NCBI RefSeq assembly: GCF_011752065.1
Contig: NZ_JAAIJY010000009.1
Span: 1-64,000, forward strand
Source: Actinomyces sp. ZJ308
GTDB taxonomy: Bacteria > Actinomycetota > Actinomycetes > Actinomycetales > Actinomycetaceae
Length of the DNA: 64,000 bases
Direction of reading: 5' to 3'
Each line of letters opens with the position of its first letter. Position 1 is the first letter of the stretch. Positions 7,993-18,005 of this stretch are shown piece by piece. The translations under genes were made by a program, and so were the position numbers. The notes below the pieces were generated by a model. That model made no database searches. It saw only the letters and a list, made by a program, of their open reading frames with translations, and had not been told where the DNA came from.

Positions 7993-10900
7993 CTATAGTT
8001 CTCCTTCATCCACGTCTCCCCCCACGCTCTTCTCAATGCGCTCCGCCAGAGAACGAATCGTCGGGGCCGTGAAGACGTCTTGTATGGATATCTCCACCGA
8101 CATCTCCCGCTTGACCGAGTTGACAAGATGAACGGCGGCGAGAGAATCACCTCCGAGCTGGAAGAAGTCATCGTCGATTCCGATCCCTTCTGTGTTCAAG
8201 ACCTTCATCCAGATCACTATGAGCCGTCGGTCTCTTTCATGACGCGGTTCCGCCGGAGCCCGGTGCTGCTCGGTCCTCTCCGAGTCGAGACGGTCCCTGT
8301 CGATCTTCCCGTTCCAGGTTCGTGGAATCTCGCTGCGCACGATGATTCTACGCGGCAGCATATAGTCCGGTAGATGCTCCTCCAGATGGTGCCTTATTGA
8401 GGACTCCCCGAGGTCGTCGTCCACCACGGCGTACAGGCTGATACCGTGCGCCGCGGTGGCGACGCAGTCTCGGACTCCCGGAGTGGATCGGGCGACGGAC
8501 TCGATCTCGCCCAGCTCTATTCGGTAGCCGTTGACTTTGATCTGGCCATCGCTCCGCCCGAGGAAGACGATGTTCCCATCGCGACCATACATGGCATGGT
8601 CACCCGTGCGGTAGAGCCGCTCACCGGTGACGGGATGCCGGATGAATGACTGCTCGGTCCTCTCCGGGTCGTTCCAGTACCCCAGAGCCAGTCCGCGGCC
8701 GGCGATATAGAGATCACCGGGCACCAGGTCCGGTCGGTTCTCCAGGGAGGAGCTCAGGACATACATCCTCTGGTTCGCCAACGGCCGGCCATAGGGAATG
8801 CTCGGACGTCCTGCGTCCTCAGCGTCGATCTCGTACCAGTTGGACCAGATCGACGCCTCGGTCGCGCCGCCGAGTCCGTAGGCGCGGCAGTCCCGGAAGC
8901 ACCGTTCGATACGCAGCGCGACGTCGACCGGAATCCAGTCTCCGCTCAGAAGCGCCGCCCGGGTGGAGGTGTCGGTGAACCCGTTATCCGTCAGGTGGCT
9001 GGTGTACATCGTGAAGAGTGAGGGAACCGAGTTCCACAGCGTGACGCGATGACGCTGCACCAGATCCCACCAGTGCGACGGCTCGCGCTGTTCCTCCGGG
9101 GAGGGCATGATGATCGCTCCGCCGCAGGCGAGCATGCCGAAGATGTCGTAGACGGACAGATCGAAGTTCAGCTGGGACAGGGCGAGGATCCGGTCGCGAG
9201 GTCCTGCTGCTAGCCGGCGGTTGACGTCTCGAATGGTGTTGACCGCGGATCGGTGGGCGATAGCCACGCCCTTGGGCGTCCCTGTGGTTCCTGAGGTGTA
9301 GATGATGTAGGCCGGGCCCTCGCAGTCGCAGGCCCGGGGCCCGGAGGCCACGACGCCGAAAGGATCTGCGGCGCCTGCCTCGCTCTTCTCCTCGAGGTCC
9401 GTGCCCGCACGGCCGCCGCCGCGCACGTCGGTAACGGTGATGACGCGGCACCGCCGAGCGATGTCCTCCGGCACACGGTCATCATCAGACAGGACGATGC
9501 GCGCTCCGGCATCGGCGATGATCCTGCTGTTGCGCGCAGGTGGCTGAGAAGTGCTCAGAGGAAGATAGGTGCAGCCCGCCTTGAGGACACCGAGGACGGC
9601 GCTGACCTGATAGGCCGACTTCTCCATGAGTATCGCGACGACACCATCCGCTGGAGTCGTGGCGGCGATGAGTCGGGCCCACTCATCGGATTCCGCGTCC
9701 AGCTCGGCATATGTCACCGTGCGTCGGGGATCGATGACCGCTGGACGATCACCGTCGGCCCGCAGGCTGTTAAGGAACAGGCCGAGCAGAGCCGGGTCCG
9801 TGCACCGCTGATCGAGGCCGTCGTCCTCCAGAACCTCGGTGGCGTTGAGCTCGGCGATCGCCTCAGCGTTGAAGGTCGGGCAGACCGTCACCCTCTCATC
9901 CTCCGCATCACCCCAGGTGGAGGGCGTGGTCGCCAGCGTGCGCACGGCCTGGGTCAGCGATTGGAACATCTCGGCCACCATCGCGTCGGGGAAGAGCCCT
10001 TCGACGGCGTCGAGGTTGAGGACGAGCCCCCCGTCGTCGTCATAGACCTGCAGGTCCATCCACACCTGAGGTGTCTGGGACAGGCCGTAACCGATGGTCC
10101 CCAGGTACGGGCCGTCCTCCTGCGGGGAGTGCTCGACGACGCCCAGGCCACAGGTGAAGACGACGGGCATGGTGATCCGGGACCTGCGCTGCCGGTTGAG
10201 CATGCGTTCGACCGTGACACCGGAGACATGGCCGTGCTCGAGACCGCCCCACATCCGCTGTTGCAGGGCGCGGGCGCGGTCACGGAAGGACCGTGCGCTG
10301 CGGGTGTCCACGCTCAGAATCGACAGGTTCGTGAAGTCCCCCACGATGGAGTCGACCTCGGGCGCGAACCGGACTCGGTCGAACTGCGTCAGGTTGATGC
10401 TGAGCGCCGGGCTCTGGCTGTAGAGGGCGAGCATCTCGGCATAGACCTCGGCCAGGAACGCAGCCTCCGTCAGGCCTTCGGCGCGCATCCGCTCCTGGGC
10501 GGCCCGCCAGACGGGGGCCTCGATGAGTGCATGGTGCCTGACGAACTCCGAGGCGGCCCCTCCGGGCAGAACGGGCAGCTGCGGCGCCGGGTGGATCTGC
10601 TCCAGCAGCTGCTCCCAGTACTGCAGGTCCCGACGGTAGACGTCGCTGTCCCTGAGGCGCAGTGCCGCCTCCACGTAGTCCTTGAAGGAGTAGGCCGGAG
10701 GCGCGGCCGCGGTGGACCGGCTGCCCGCCTGCTCGTACAGCTCCTTCCACTCACTCAGCACCTGGAACATGCTCCAGCCGTCGATGAAGGTGTTGTCGAA
10801 GCTCAGGAAGAGCCGTACGGCTGTGCTCCCCACCTTCGCGTACCGCACGTCGAAGCACGGCCAGCGTCGGGGATCGAACCGTTGACGCGACATCTCGCCT

Positions 10901-13900
10901 CTCACCCCGGTCAGGCCCTCCTGCGGGACCTCGGCTATCCGGTAACGCGGTACCTCACGCAGGAAGCGCTGGGTCAGGCCGTCGTCGCAGACGACGGCGC
11001 GCAGCATGGGGTGCCGATGGATGAGGGCGTTCCAGGAGTCCTCCAGCCGCTCCGGATCGAGGACGGGCGCGTCCATCTCGAGGTAGCAGTGGCTCGAGAC
11101 CTCACCCAGCTCGATGGCTCCCGACCCTCCGATGAGGTAGGACTGCTGCACGTCGGTGAGGGGGAAGGGCGCGTACTGGTCCTCACCGTGCACGATCGGC
11201 GGCAGCTCGCTCCTGGGGCGGGCCTGGGCCGCCAGCTCATCGATCCGGGCGGCCATGTCGCCGAGCACCGGCACCTCGAAGACGGTGTCCAGGCTGAACT
11301 CGATCTCGAAGCGCTCCTCGATCCGGCGTCTGAGCCTGGTAGCCGTCAACGAGTCGCCACCGAGGCGGAAGTAGTCGCTGTCGGTCCTCGCATCCGCCTC
11401 CAGCAGGGCGTTCCAGATGTCGATCAGGCCGCTCTCGGTCTCCGTCACCGGCGCCGTCGGAGTACTCCGGTCGTCGCCCGACGGCTCCGGCCGTACCAGG
11501 TCCGCGAGCGCCTTCCTGTCCACCTTGCCGTTGGGGGTCAGCGGGAGACGGGAGAGTCTCATGATCGTCCTGGGAAGCATGTAGTCCGGTAACCGGGTGG
11601 ACAGGGAGGCGATGGCCTGCTCGTAGTCCTGCCGGGGCAGGGGGGTCGCCGGGTCCTCGCCGTTCCTGGAGGCGACCACCAGCACGAGGGAGTCGGTCAG
11701 AGGAACCTTCGAGATCCGGGTGTAGCCCGCGCGGTCGAGGGCCGTGTCCCAGCCCTCCGCCGTGAGCAGCATGTCTCCACTGCCTCGACGGGCGTCTCGG
11801 TACTCCGGGCTGAGGAAGGCCGCAGTGATGTCGGCCAGTGGTGAGGACGCCGTCGGTTCGACGAGTATCAGCAGCCCCTGGGGGGCGAGCAGCTCCCGCA
11901 CCTGCCGAAGGGTCGCATCGATGTCGGTGGACTGGTGAAGGGTCTGGTTGCAGATCACCACGTCGACCTGATGGGCGCGGGAGGAGGCTGCGGCGCCGCT
12001 GACGGGTCCGTCCTGGTGGTGGAGCAGCATCTGCTCGAAGCGCCCGGCTGCGAACTGCTCCACCCTGTCCAGGTAGTAGCGGGAGTAGTCCGCGATGACG
12101 TATGCACGGGGCTCGGCCGCCCGGCGGTAGTCCTCGGTCTGGCTCAGCCGTCGGGCACCGATCTCGAGTATCCGCAGCCCTCCCGCGGACTTGATGCTGA
12201 TCTCGCGGAGAAGGTCCCGTATCGCCCGGTGCGCGAGGCGGCCCACGGGCCGATCGGACACGAACTCCTCGACGGGCACGAAGTCGGAGGACTGGACGAG
12301 CTCGGCTGCCGAGGGCGGTGCCTCGTCGTCGACGCCGTCGATGAATGCCCGGTAGAAGGCAGCGGTGAAGCGCTCCAGATCAGCCAGCTCGGCCGCGGTC
12401 GGAGGCACAGCCGTCCCCGTGTCCTGGGCGAGCCACTGCTCCCATCGTCTGCTCAGCACGTCGAGCCGGCTGGGCGCATCGTCCGGCCCGGTGGCCGCGC
12501 GGCGATCGGCGAGGCGGCGCAGCCACTGCCGCATGGTCTCCAGGGCGTACGCGTCCTGGAGCGCCTCGTCACGCGCGACGGCCTGACGCGTCGTCTCGTC
12601 GAGGAGCAGGGGCGCCAGCACGTCTGCGGCCTCCACCTGTACCGGCTCGGGCCGGACGCGCTGGGGGGCCGGCTCCGGTCCGATCTGCACGAAGGCCACC
12701 AGGCGCTGCGAGGCCGGTCCCCCGTGGAGGATGCATACGGCGCGTTGCGCTCCGAGCAGGGTCTCGCAGGCCGCCTCGATCTCACCGAGCTCGATGCGGT
12801 GACCGCGCAGCTTGACCTGGGTATCGGAGCGGCCGAGGAACTCCAGGGTGCCGTCGTTCCAGAACCGTCCCAGGTCACCGGTGCGGTACCAGCGGGCGCC
12901 CTCGTGGGCGACGAACTTCTCCGCAGTGAGCCGGGGGTCGTCAACGTATCCCTCGGCCACGCCGAGTCCGCCGATCCACAGCTCTCCGACGACGTAGTCC
13001 GGGCAGTCCCGTCCGGCGTCGTCGACCACCCGGTACATCTGCCGATCCAGTGCGCGCCCGTAGGGGATGGAGGCCCAGTCGTCGGGAACGTCTTCGACGT
13101 CGAGGGCGTTGGACCAGATGGCGGCCTCCGTCGCCCCTCCCATGGCCAGCAGGCGGCAGCCGGGGGCGAGCGTCTTCATGCGTGCGGGCACGGTGAGGTC
13201 GATCCAGTCCCCGGACAGCAGGACATGGCGCAGGCCGGCCAGTGCGAGCGGGTCCGCGCCGGCGCTGGCCAGGAGCATCTCGAACAGGGTGGGGACCGAG
13301 TTCCACACGGTGATGCGGTGCGACTGCACGGCCTTCAGCCAGAAGTCGGCGTCACGGCGTGCCCGCTCGGGAATCGTCACCAGTGTCCCGCCGGCCGAGA
13401 GGACGCCGAAGGCGTCGTAGACCGACAGGTCGAAGTCGAAGGCCGACACGCCCAGGACCGCGTCCCCGGGGCCCAGTCCGATTCTCCTGCTCACCGCCTC
13501 GATCGTGTTCCAGACGGCCCCGTGGCTGATCTCAACGCCCTTGGGCGCACCCGTCGTTCCTGATGTGTAGATGACGTAGGCGGAGTCCTGCGGCCTCACA
13601 TCGGGAAGGCCGATCTCCGCACGACACCTCAGGGCCTCATCGACGGGGATGGCGACGACGCCTGCCCGCCTCCACTGCTCGGGCGAGGCCCCGTCCGTCA
13701 GGACGAAGCGCACCCGAGGGGAGGCCAGGATGGAGGCGACCCGTTGCCGAGGCTGGTTCGGGCTGATCGGGACGTAGGCCATGCCGGCCGTCATGACGCC
13801 GAGTGCGGCGATGATCTGCTGCGGTCCTCTGGGCAGCGCCACCGCTGCCAGGTCTCCTGGGCCCGCTCCAGCGACCATCAGGGACCGGGCGACTGCTCGC

Positions 13901-15717
13901 GCACGATCAGCCAGGTCCCGGTACGTTGTCACCTGACCGTCACAGGTGCTGATGGCGGGGGCGTCGGGCAGACGCGCCGCCGTGCTGAAGACGCGTTCAA
14001 CCAGCGTCGTTCGCGGCGGGCGCCACTGGGCGACGTCGGCGAGCGCTCGGCGACGCTCGGCCACGGATCGGCTCTCGACGGCGTCGGTCAGGTCCAGGCC
14101 GGCGGAGATGACCCGCTCGACCTCGCGAACGAGGCGGTCGAACATCTCGTCGAGCAGTCCGGTGGGGAAGATCTGCTCGACGGCGTCCCAGATGAGGGTG
14201 AATCCGTCGATGGTGTTGAAGACCTGCATGTCGATCCAGACCTGCGGGGTCTGGGAGATCATGTACCCGATCTCGCCGAAGGCCTCGACGAACTCCTCGT
14301 CGACCAGGGGACTGCCGAGGTTGCACGAGAACACCACGGGTGCGAGGACCTGCTCCCCTCGCTGCGTGCGCAGGTCGCGCAGCACCTTGACCGCGGAGTA
14401 TGCCGAGTGGGAGACGTCCTCGTAGAAGGAGTCCTGGATGGCGCGCAGGTCGTCCGCGAAACGACGCCGTCGGGAGTGATCGACCTGGGTGAGGGTGAGC
14501 GTGGTGAAGTCGGCTACGACGTTCTCGATCGCAGGATCGGAGTCCCGGTTGAACAGTGGGACGCTGATGAGGAACCTCCTGTCCTCGCTCCATGCGGCGA
14601 TCGTGCGCGCGTAGGCCGTCAGCAGGACCATCGCCGGTGTCGTCGCGTGGTTCTCGCACAGGGTCCGCAGGTCCTGCCAGGACTGCCGGTCGAAGGTGTG
14701 CCGACGGCGGGTGAATCGAGGGTCGACCACCATCTCGGGGCTCTGGCGCATGGGGAGCCGGGGGGCGCCGGTGAGCTCCTGCAGTCGCGAGCGCCAGTAG
14801 CGCCGGTCGTGCTCGACGTCGTCGGCGTCACTGCGAGCCCTGTCCTCGATGTAGGCCGCGAAGCTCCAGGCGGGATCGACGCGGGGAGGCTCACCGGTGA
14901 GGTAGTGGTGGGCGAGGTCGCGCAGGATGATCTGGAAGCTCTGCACGTCGCAGACGAGGAGGTCGATGTCGAAGTGGATGATCGCCCTGCCCTGTTCCAG
15001 GAGACTCACCTGGAGGCAGCACACCTGGCCGTTGTCGATGTCCAGCAGTCGGTGGGACAGGTTGTCGCGCAGCTCCAGGAGCGCTGCCTGCCTGGCCGGC
15101 TCGTCCAGACCGCTCAGGTCGTGGACGGTGACCGCGGCCTCTCGGGGCTCCGGGAGCACGTACTGCTTGCCGTCGCTGGTGTAGCAGGCCCGGAGCATGG
15201 GGTGGGCCCGGAGTACCGTCTCCCAGCTGGCCTCCAGCCGCGAGACGTCGAGGGACCCGGCCTTGATCTCGACGTACCCGTGGCAACCGACGCCGCCCAG
15301 CTGCTGGCGCCGGCCGCGGCCGATCCAGTAGGCGTACTGGACGTCCGTCATATCGAATGGCTCGGCGTCTCGGCCCCGGGTGGGCGCATCCTGCGATGCC
15401 GGGTCGGTCCGAGCGCCCGACGGTTCTGACAGCGCACCGGTCGATGAGGGAGCGCTGGGATCATTGGGATCGGCGGGGGAAGTGGGAGCGGCGTCGAAGA
15501 GCATGTCGGCCCACTGAGCAACGGTCGGGCGGCGCATGAAGGAGCCGAAGGACACACGGTATCCCCGCTTGATCCACCCTGCGAGCAGACGCATGGTCGG
15601 CAGGGACTCCAGCCCCAGCGCCAGGAGGTTGTCGGTGTCCTTCAGCACGGCCTCGGGGCCGATGATCGTCGAGAGCGCCGTCAGAAGCTGTTCACGGATC
15701 TCGTCCTTGGTGAGCAC
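7993..15717 (-). CDS. Nonribosomal peptide synthetase, ArCP-Cy-A(MT-like)-PCP-Cy-A-PCP
   Basis: 2574 aa. An aryl carrier domain (Ser38 in LGLES) is followed by a cyclization domain with D252-x4-D257-x2-S260. The first A domain (about 570-1400) has the pocket D-L-Y-N-L-S-M-I-W, a cysteine code. A methyltransferase-like insert (about 1030-1350) sits inside that A domain, but its SAM loop is degenerate (EIGARRLSQ at 1185-1193), as in the epimerase insert of PchE/HMWP2. A PCP follows (Ser1456), then a second Cy (D1641-x4-D1646-x2-S1649), a second A with cysteine code D-L-Y-N-L-S-L-I-W, and a PCP (Ser2525). There is no thioesterase, so the chain passes to the NRPS at 18006. It loads the aryl starter and builds two thiazolines. 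Start GTG 15717 with AAAGGA upstream, 15 nt after the aryl-AMP ligase stop. Confidence 0.95.
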   Translation of the reverse strand: MLTKDEIREQLLTALSTIIGPEAVLKDTDNLLALGLESLPTMRLLAGWIKRGYRVSFGSFMRRPTVAQWADMLFDAAPTSPADPNDPSAPSSTGALSEPSGARTDPASQDAPTRGRDAEPFDMTDVQYAYWIGRGRRQQLGGVGCHGYVEIKAGSLDVSRLEASWETVLRAHPMLRACYTSDGKQYVLPEPREAAVTVHDLSGLDEPARQAALLELRDNLSHRLLDIDNGQVCCLQVSLLEQGRAIIHFDIDLLVCDVQSFQIILRDLAHHYLTGEPPRVDPAWSFAAYIEDRARSDADDVEHDRRYWRSRLQELTGAPRLPMRQSPEMVVDPRFTRRRHTFDRQSWQDLRTLCENHATTPAMVLLTAYARTIAAWSEDRRFLISVPLFNRDSDPAIENVVADFTTLTLTQVDHSRRRRFADDLRAIQDSFYEDVSHSAYSAVKVLRDLRTQRGEQVLAPVVFSCNLGSPLVDEEFVEAFGEIGYMISQTPQVWIDMQVFNTIDGFTLIWDAVEQIFPTGLLDEMFDRLVREVERVISAGLDLTDAVESRSVAERRRALADVAQWRPPRTTLVERVFSTAARLPDAPAISTCDGQVTTYRDLADRARAVARSLMVAGAGPGDLAAVALPRGPQQIIAALGVMTAGMAYVPISPNQPRQRVASILASPRVRFVLTDGASPEQWRRAGVVAIPVDEALRCRAEIGLPDVRPQDSAYVIYTSGTTGAPKGVEISHGAVWNTIEAVSRRIGLGPGDAVLGVSAFDFDLSVYDAFGVLSAGGTLVTIPERARRDADFWLKAVQSHRITVWNSVPTLFEMLLASAGADPLALAGLRHVLLSGDWIDLTVPARMKTLAPGCRLLAMGGATEAAIWSNALDVEDVPDDWASIPYGRALDRQMYRVVDDAGRDCPDYVVGELWIGGLGVAEGYVDDPRLTAEKFVAHEGARWYRTGDLGRFWNDGTLEFLGRSDTQVKLRGHRIELGEIEAACETLLGAQRAVCILHGGPASQRLVAFVQIGPEPAPQRVRPEPVQVEAADVLAPLLLDETTRQAVARDEALQDAYALETMRQWLRRLADRRAATGPDDAPSRLDVLSRRWEQWLAQDTGTAVPPTAAELADLERFTAAFYRAFIDGVDDEAPPSAAELVQSSDFVPVEEFVSDRPVGRLAHRAIRDLLREISIKSAGGLRILEIGARRLSQTEDYRRAAEPRAYVIADYSRYYLDRVEQFAAGRFEQMLLHHQDGPVSGAAASSRAHQVDVVICNQTLHQSTDIDATLRQVRELLAPQGLLILVEPTASSPLADITAAFLSPEYRDARRGSGDMLLTAEGWDTALDRAGYTRISKVPLTDSLVLVVASRNGEDPATPLPRQDYEQAIASLSTRLPDYMLPRTIMRLSRLPLTPNGKVDRKALADLVRPEPSGDDRSTPTAPVTETESGLIDIWNALLEADARTDSDYFRLGGDSLTATRLRRRIEERFEIEFSLDTVFEVPVLGDMAARIDELAAQARPRSELPPIVHGEDQYAPFPLTDVQQSYLIGGSGAIELGEVSSHCYLEMDAPVLDPERLEDSWNALIHRHPMLRAVVCDDGLTQRFLREVPRYRIAEVPQEGLTGVRGEMSRQRFDPRRWPCFDVRYAKVGSTAVRLFLSFDNTFIDGWSMFQVLSEWKELYEQAGSRSTAAAPPAYSFKDYVEAALRLRDSDVYRRDLQYWEQLLEQIHPAPQLPVLPGGAASEFVRHHALIEAPVWRAAQERMRAEGLTEAAFLAEVYAEMLALYSQSPALSINLTQFDRVRFAPEVDSIVGDFTNLSILSVDTRSARSFRDRARALQQRMWGGLEHGHVSGVTVERMLNRQRRSRITMPVVFTCGLGVVEHSPQEDGPYLGTIGYGLSQTPQVWMDLQVYDDDGGLVLNLDAVEGLFPDAMVAEMFQSLTQAVRTLATTPSTWGDAEDERVTVCPTFNAEAIAELNATEVLEDDGLDQRCTDPALLGLFLNSLRADGDRPAVIDPRRTVTYAELDAESDEWARLIAATTPADGVVAILMEKSAYQVSAVLGVLKAGCTYLPLSTSQPPARNSRIIADAGARIVLSDDDRVPEDIARRCRVITVTDVRGGGRAGTDLEEKSEAGAADPFGVVASGPRACDCEGPAYIIYTSGTTGTPKGVAIAHRSAVNTIRDVNRRLAAGPRDRILALSQLNFDLSVYDIFGMLACGGAIIMPSPEEQREPSHWWDLVQRHRVTLWNSVPSLFTMYTSHLTDNGFTDTSTRAALLSGDWIPVDVALRIERCFRDCRAYGLGGATEASIWSNWYEIDAEDAGRPSIPYGRPLANQRMYVLSSSLENRPDLVPGDLYIAGRGLALGYWNDPERTEQSFIRHPVTGERLYRTGDHAMYGRDGNIVFLGRSDGQIKVNGYRIELGEIESVARSTPGVRDCVATAAHGISLYAVVDDDLGESSIRHHLEEHLPDYMLPRRIIVRSEIPRTWNGKIDRDRLDSERTEQHRAPAEPRHERDRRLIVIWMKVLNTEGIGIDDDFFQLGGDSLAAVHLVNSVKREMSVEISIQDVFTAPTIRSLAERIEKSVGGDVDEGEL

Positions 15718-15732
15718 CTGCTCTGTCCTTTC

Positions 15733-17379
15733 TCAGTCTGTGTGATCGGCGCAGCGCGTCGAGATCAGCTCGCGAAGGGCCTTCTTGTCGGCCTTACCGA
15801 TATTGGTTCGGGGAATCGACTCGACGACGACCACCTCGTCGGGCGCCTTGTAGCGGGCGACTCCCCGCTGGAGGAGCCTCTCCAGGACGGTCCTGCGCTC
15901 GAGGCCGACCGTGTCGGTCACGACTGCCGCCACCGTCCTCTCCCCCAGCTCCGCATCCGGTACGCCGAAGACGACCGCCTCCCGGATCTCCTCGAGCTGC
16001 TCCAGCAGCTGCTCGACCTCCTGGGGCGAGACGTTCTCCCCCAGCCGGTTGATCTGTTCGACGACGCGCCCGCAGATGACGAGGTTGCCCTTCTCATCGA
16101 GGTATCCCCAGTCACCGGTCCTGAAGAAGCCGTCCTCGGTGAAGCAGTCGTCCGAGGCGTGCGAGCCCTGGTAGCCCAGGAAGGTGTAGGGGCCCTTCTC
16201 GATGATCTCGCCGGCGGCTCCCGCGGGGAGGCAGTGCCCCTGCGGGTCGACGATCCGCAGCTCGTCCCCCGAGGAGATCGGTGTTCCCTGCGTGTTCAGT
16301 GCCACCGGTAAGGGGTCATCGAGCGACGTGAATGTCGTGATGCCCTCACCCAGCCCGTAGCCCTGCTGGATCGTCACGCCCGTCTTCGCGATGATCTCCT
16401 GCCCCACAGACTCGTCGAACCTGGCCGCGCCCACAAGGATCTGTCGCAGGGAGGAGGTATCGGCCGGGTACCAGTCCCACGCCTCGTTCCATACCTCGGC
16501 AATCGCCGGAACGATGGCCGTCATGGTTACTGCGTTGGCCTCCACGGCGGCGAAGGCCTCGTCGAATGCCGCGGTGTGGCACATGACGACTGTTCCACCG
16601 TGAAGGAGGGTTCCCAGGATGCCGGGGTTGGCCAGCGGGAAGTCGTGCGAGGTGGAGAGCACCGCCATATAGACGCTGTGGGGGCCGACGCCGCATCGCC
16701 GTGCGGCGGCCCTCGCGTTGTAGGCATAGGCCTCATGCACTCGCGGGATGATCTTCGGGTTGTTCGTGGTGCCGCCGGAGAGCAGGTTGAGCGCCACGTC
16801 CCGGTAGTGCGGAGGGTTCGACGGGGGCGTCGTGTCCCCGGCGGACTGAGCGCAGTCAGCGGACTCGCACTGCAGTGGGTCGGGCAGACGGTACCGAGGT
16901 ACGTCGTCGTGGCGCTCGGGCCCGGAGTCGGCGTAGATCATCCCGATTCCCAGGGGCCCGGGACCCATCTGCTCCACCATCTCGACGCAGTCGAAACCGA
17001 GCTGGTCCCGTCCACCGATGTAGGCGACGGGATGGAGCTCGTGGGCCAGCGAGGCCACCTCGCTGCGACGGTGCGAGGGCAGCAGCAGCGTGGGCACGAC
17101 GCCGATGCGCATGAGCGCGAACAGCGTCACCACGTAGGCCGCGCTGTTGGGCAGCTGCATCAGCACCTGATCGCCCTTCGCCAGTCCCCTGGCCGAGAAG
17201 CCCCGCCCATAGGCCTCGATGGCCCGGTCGAGCTGGCCGTAGGTGAGCGTGGCGTCCGCGGCGACGACGGCCCGCGCGCCCGGCCGGCGCAGGCACACCT
17301 CGCGCAGCTCCTCGTCAAGGGTCTTCCTGGCGAGGTAGCCCTCCGACTCGTACTCGGCGAGAACCCGGTCGCGTGCCAT
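15733..17379 (-). CDS. Aryl-AMP ligase (DhbE/YbtE family) with atypical substrate pocket
   Basis: 548 aa stand-alone adenylation enzyme that should activate an aryl acid and load it on the ArCP of the adjacent NRPS. Family motifs: SGGTTNNPK (phosphate loop), YGLGEG, FFRTGDWGYL and the C-terminal GKADKKAL lysine. At the specificity segment 244-253 the usual HN-PL-S/C is SHDFPLANPG. D246 replaces the conserved Asn (DhbE N235) and N251 replaces Ser/Cys (DhbE S240). The later LV-N is IT-T. So salicylate or dihydroxybenzoate cannot be assumed. Start: ATG 17379 has GGGAGGA just upstream. An ATG at 17391 overlapping the VOC stop is possible. No salicylate synthase is present in the window. Confidence 0.92.
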   Translation of the reverse strand: MARDRVLAEYESEGYLARKTLDEELREVCLRRPGARAVVAADATLTYGQLDRAIEAYGRGFSARGLAKGDQVLMQLPNSAAYVVTLFALMRIGVVPTLLLPSHRRSEVASLAHELHPVAYIGGRDQLGFDCVEMVEQMGPGPLGIGMIYADSGPERHDDVPRYRLPDPLQCESADCAQSAGDTTPPSNPPHYRDVALNLLSGGTTNNPKIIPRVHEAYAYNARAAARRCGVGPHSVYMAVLSTSHDFPLANPGILGTLLHGGTVVMCHTAAFDEAFAAVEANAVTMTAIVPAIAEVWNEAWDWYPADTSSLRQILVGAARFDESVGQEIIAKTGVTIQQGYGLGEGITTFTSLDDPLPVALNTQGTPISSGDELRIVDPQGHCLPAGAAGEIIEKGPYTFLGYQGSHASDDCFTEDGFFRTGDWGYLDEKGNLVICGRVVEQINRLGENVSPQEVEQLLEQLEEIREAVVFGVPDAELGERTVAAVVTDTVGLERRTVLERLLQRGVARYKAPDEVVVVESIPRTNIGKADKKALRELISTRCADHTD

Positions 17380-17390
17380 CCGTCCTCCCA

Positions 17391-17999
17391 TCACGCGAAC
17401 CTCACCGAGATGTCTCCTGCGCCGAGGCGGTAGCTGAGGCGGTCCTCGGCCCCGGATCGGCGGCAGATGTCCACGGCGGCGGCGCTCCCCTCGAAGACGA
17501 TCCGCTCGATCCGCGTGATCCCGTTGGGGTGGGCCGAGTCTCGGTGCGTGTCGACGGCGAATGGCGTGACGAACATCGGCACGCTCCAGTCGTCCGGCAC
17601 GAGGCAGAGGCACGACAGCCGTCGGCCGTGCACATCCTTTCGGGAGATCGTCGGGGTGAGCGTTCTCAGACCGTGATCGCGGCAGATGCTCGCCAGCCCG
17701 GTGAACTCCTCCCGTTCCACCTCCAAGACGATTCGGCTGTATCCCTCGCGCTGCTGCGCAACGGAGTCCGAGTCCGCCACCATGCGGTGGTGACCGAGCA
17801 TCCTGAGGTACGCGCGGGCAAGACGGGGCATGCGCACACCGGAGATGATCTCCAGGTACGGTCCCGTGGAGAAGTAGATCACCGCGTTCCTGGGACTCCT
17901 CGCCTGTCCGTACTCGACATCGAAGCCCTCCTGTCGGAAACGCGAGACGGCCTGCGCAAGATCATCGGCCTTGTAGATGACGTGTCCGACTCTGGTCAC
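17391..17999 (-). CDS. VOC/glyoxalase-fold protein in the metallophore operon
   Basis: 202 aa. The N-terminal GHVIYKADDLAQAVSRF and an EII at about residue 50 match the glyoxalase-like (VOC, Glyoxalase_3) fold, with a second, weaker half from about residue 90. Only some of the metal ligands usual for VOC enzymes can be picked out, so catalysis is not assured. It starts at GTG 17999 with AGGAGG overlapping the stop of the upstream NRPS, and ends at the start region of the aryl-AMP ligase, so it is tightly embedded in the operon. Tailoring of the aryl or thiazoline product, or self-protection by binding it, are the options I can offer. Confidence 0.7.
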   Translation of the reverse strand: MTRVGHVIYKADDLAQAVSRFRQEGFDVEYGQARSPRNAVIYFSTGPYLEIISGVRMPRLARAYLRMLGHHRMVADSDSVAQQREGYSRIVLEVEREEFTGLASICRDHGLRTLTPTISRKDVHGRRLSCLCLVPDDWSVPMFVTPFAVDTHRDSAHPNGITRIERIVFEGSAAAVDICRRSGAEDRLSYRLGAGDISVRFA

Positions 18000-18005
18000 C
18001 GCCCG

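Noticed and set aside
9961-15429. Very long plus-strand open frames opposite the large NRPS
   Set aside because: Mirror frames of a high-GC gene; the minus-strand reading gives complete NRPS domains, the plus-strand reading gives low-complexity Gly/Val/Asp/Arg sequence.
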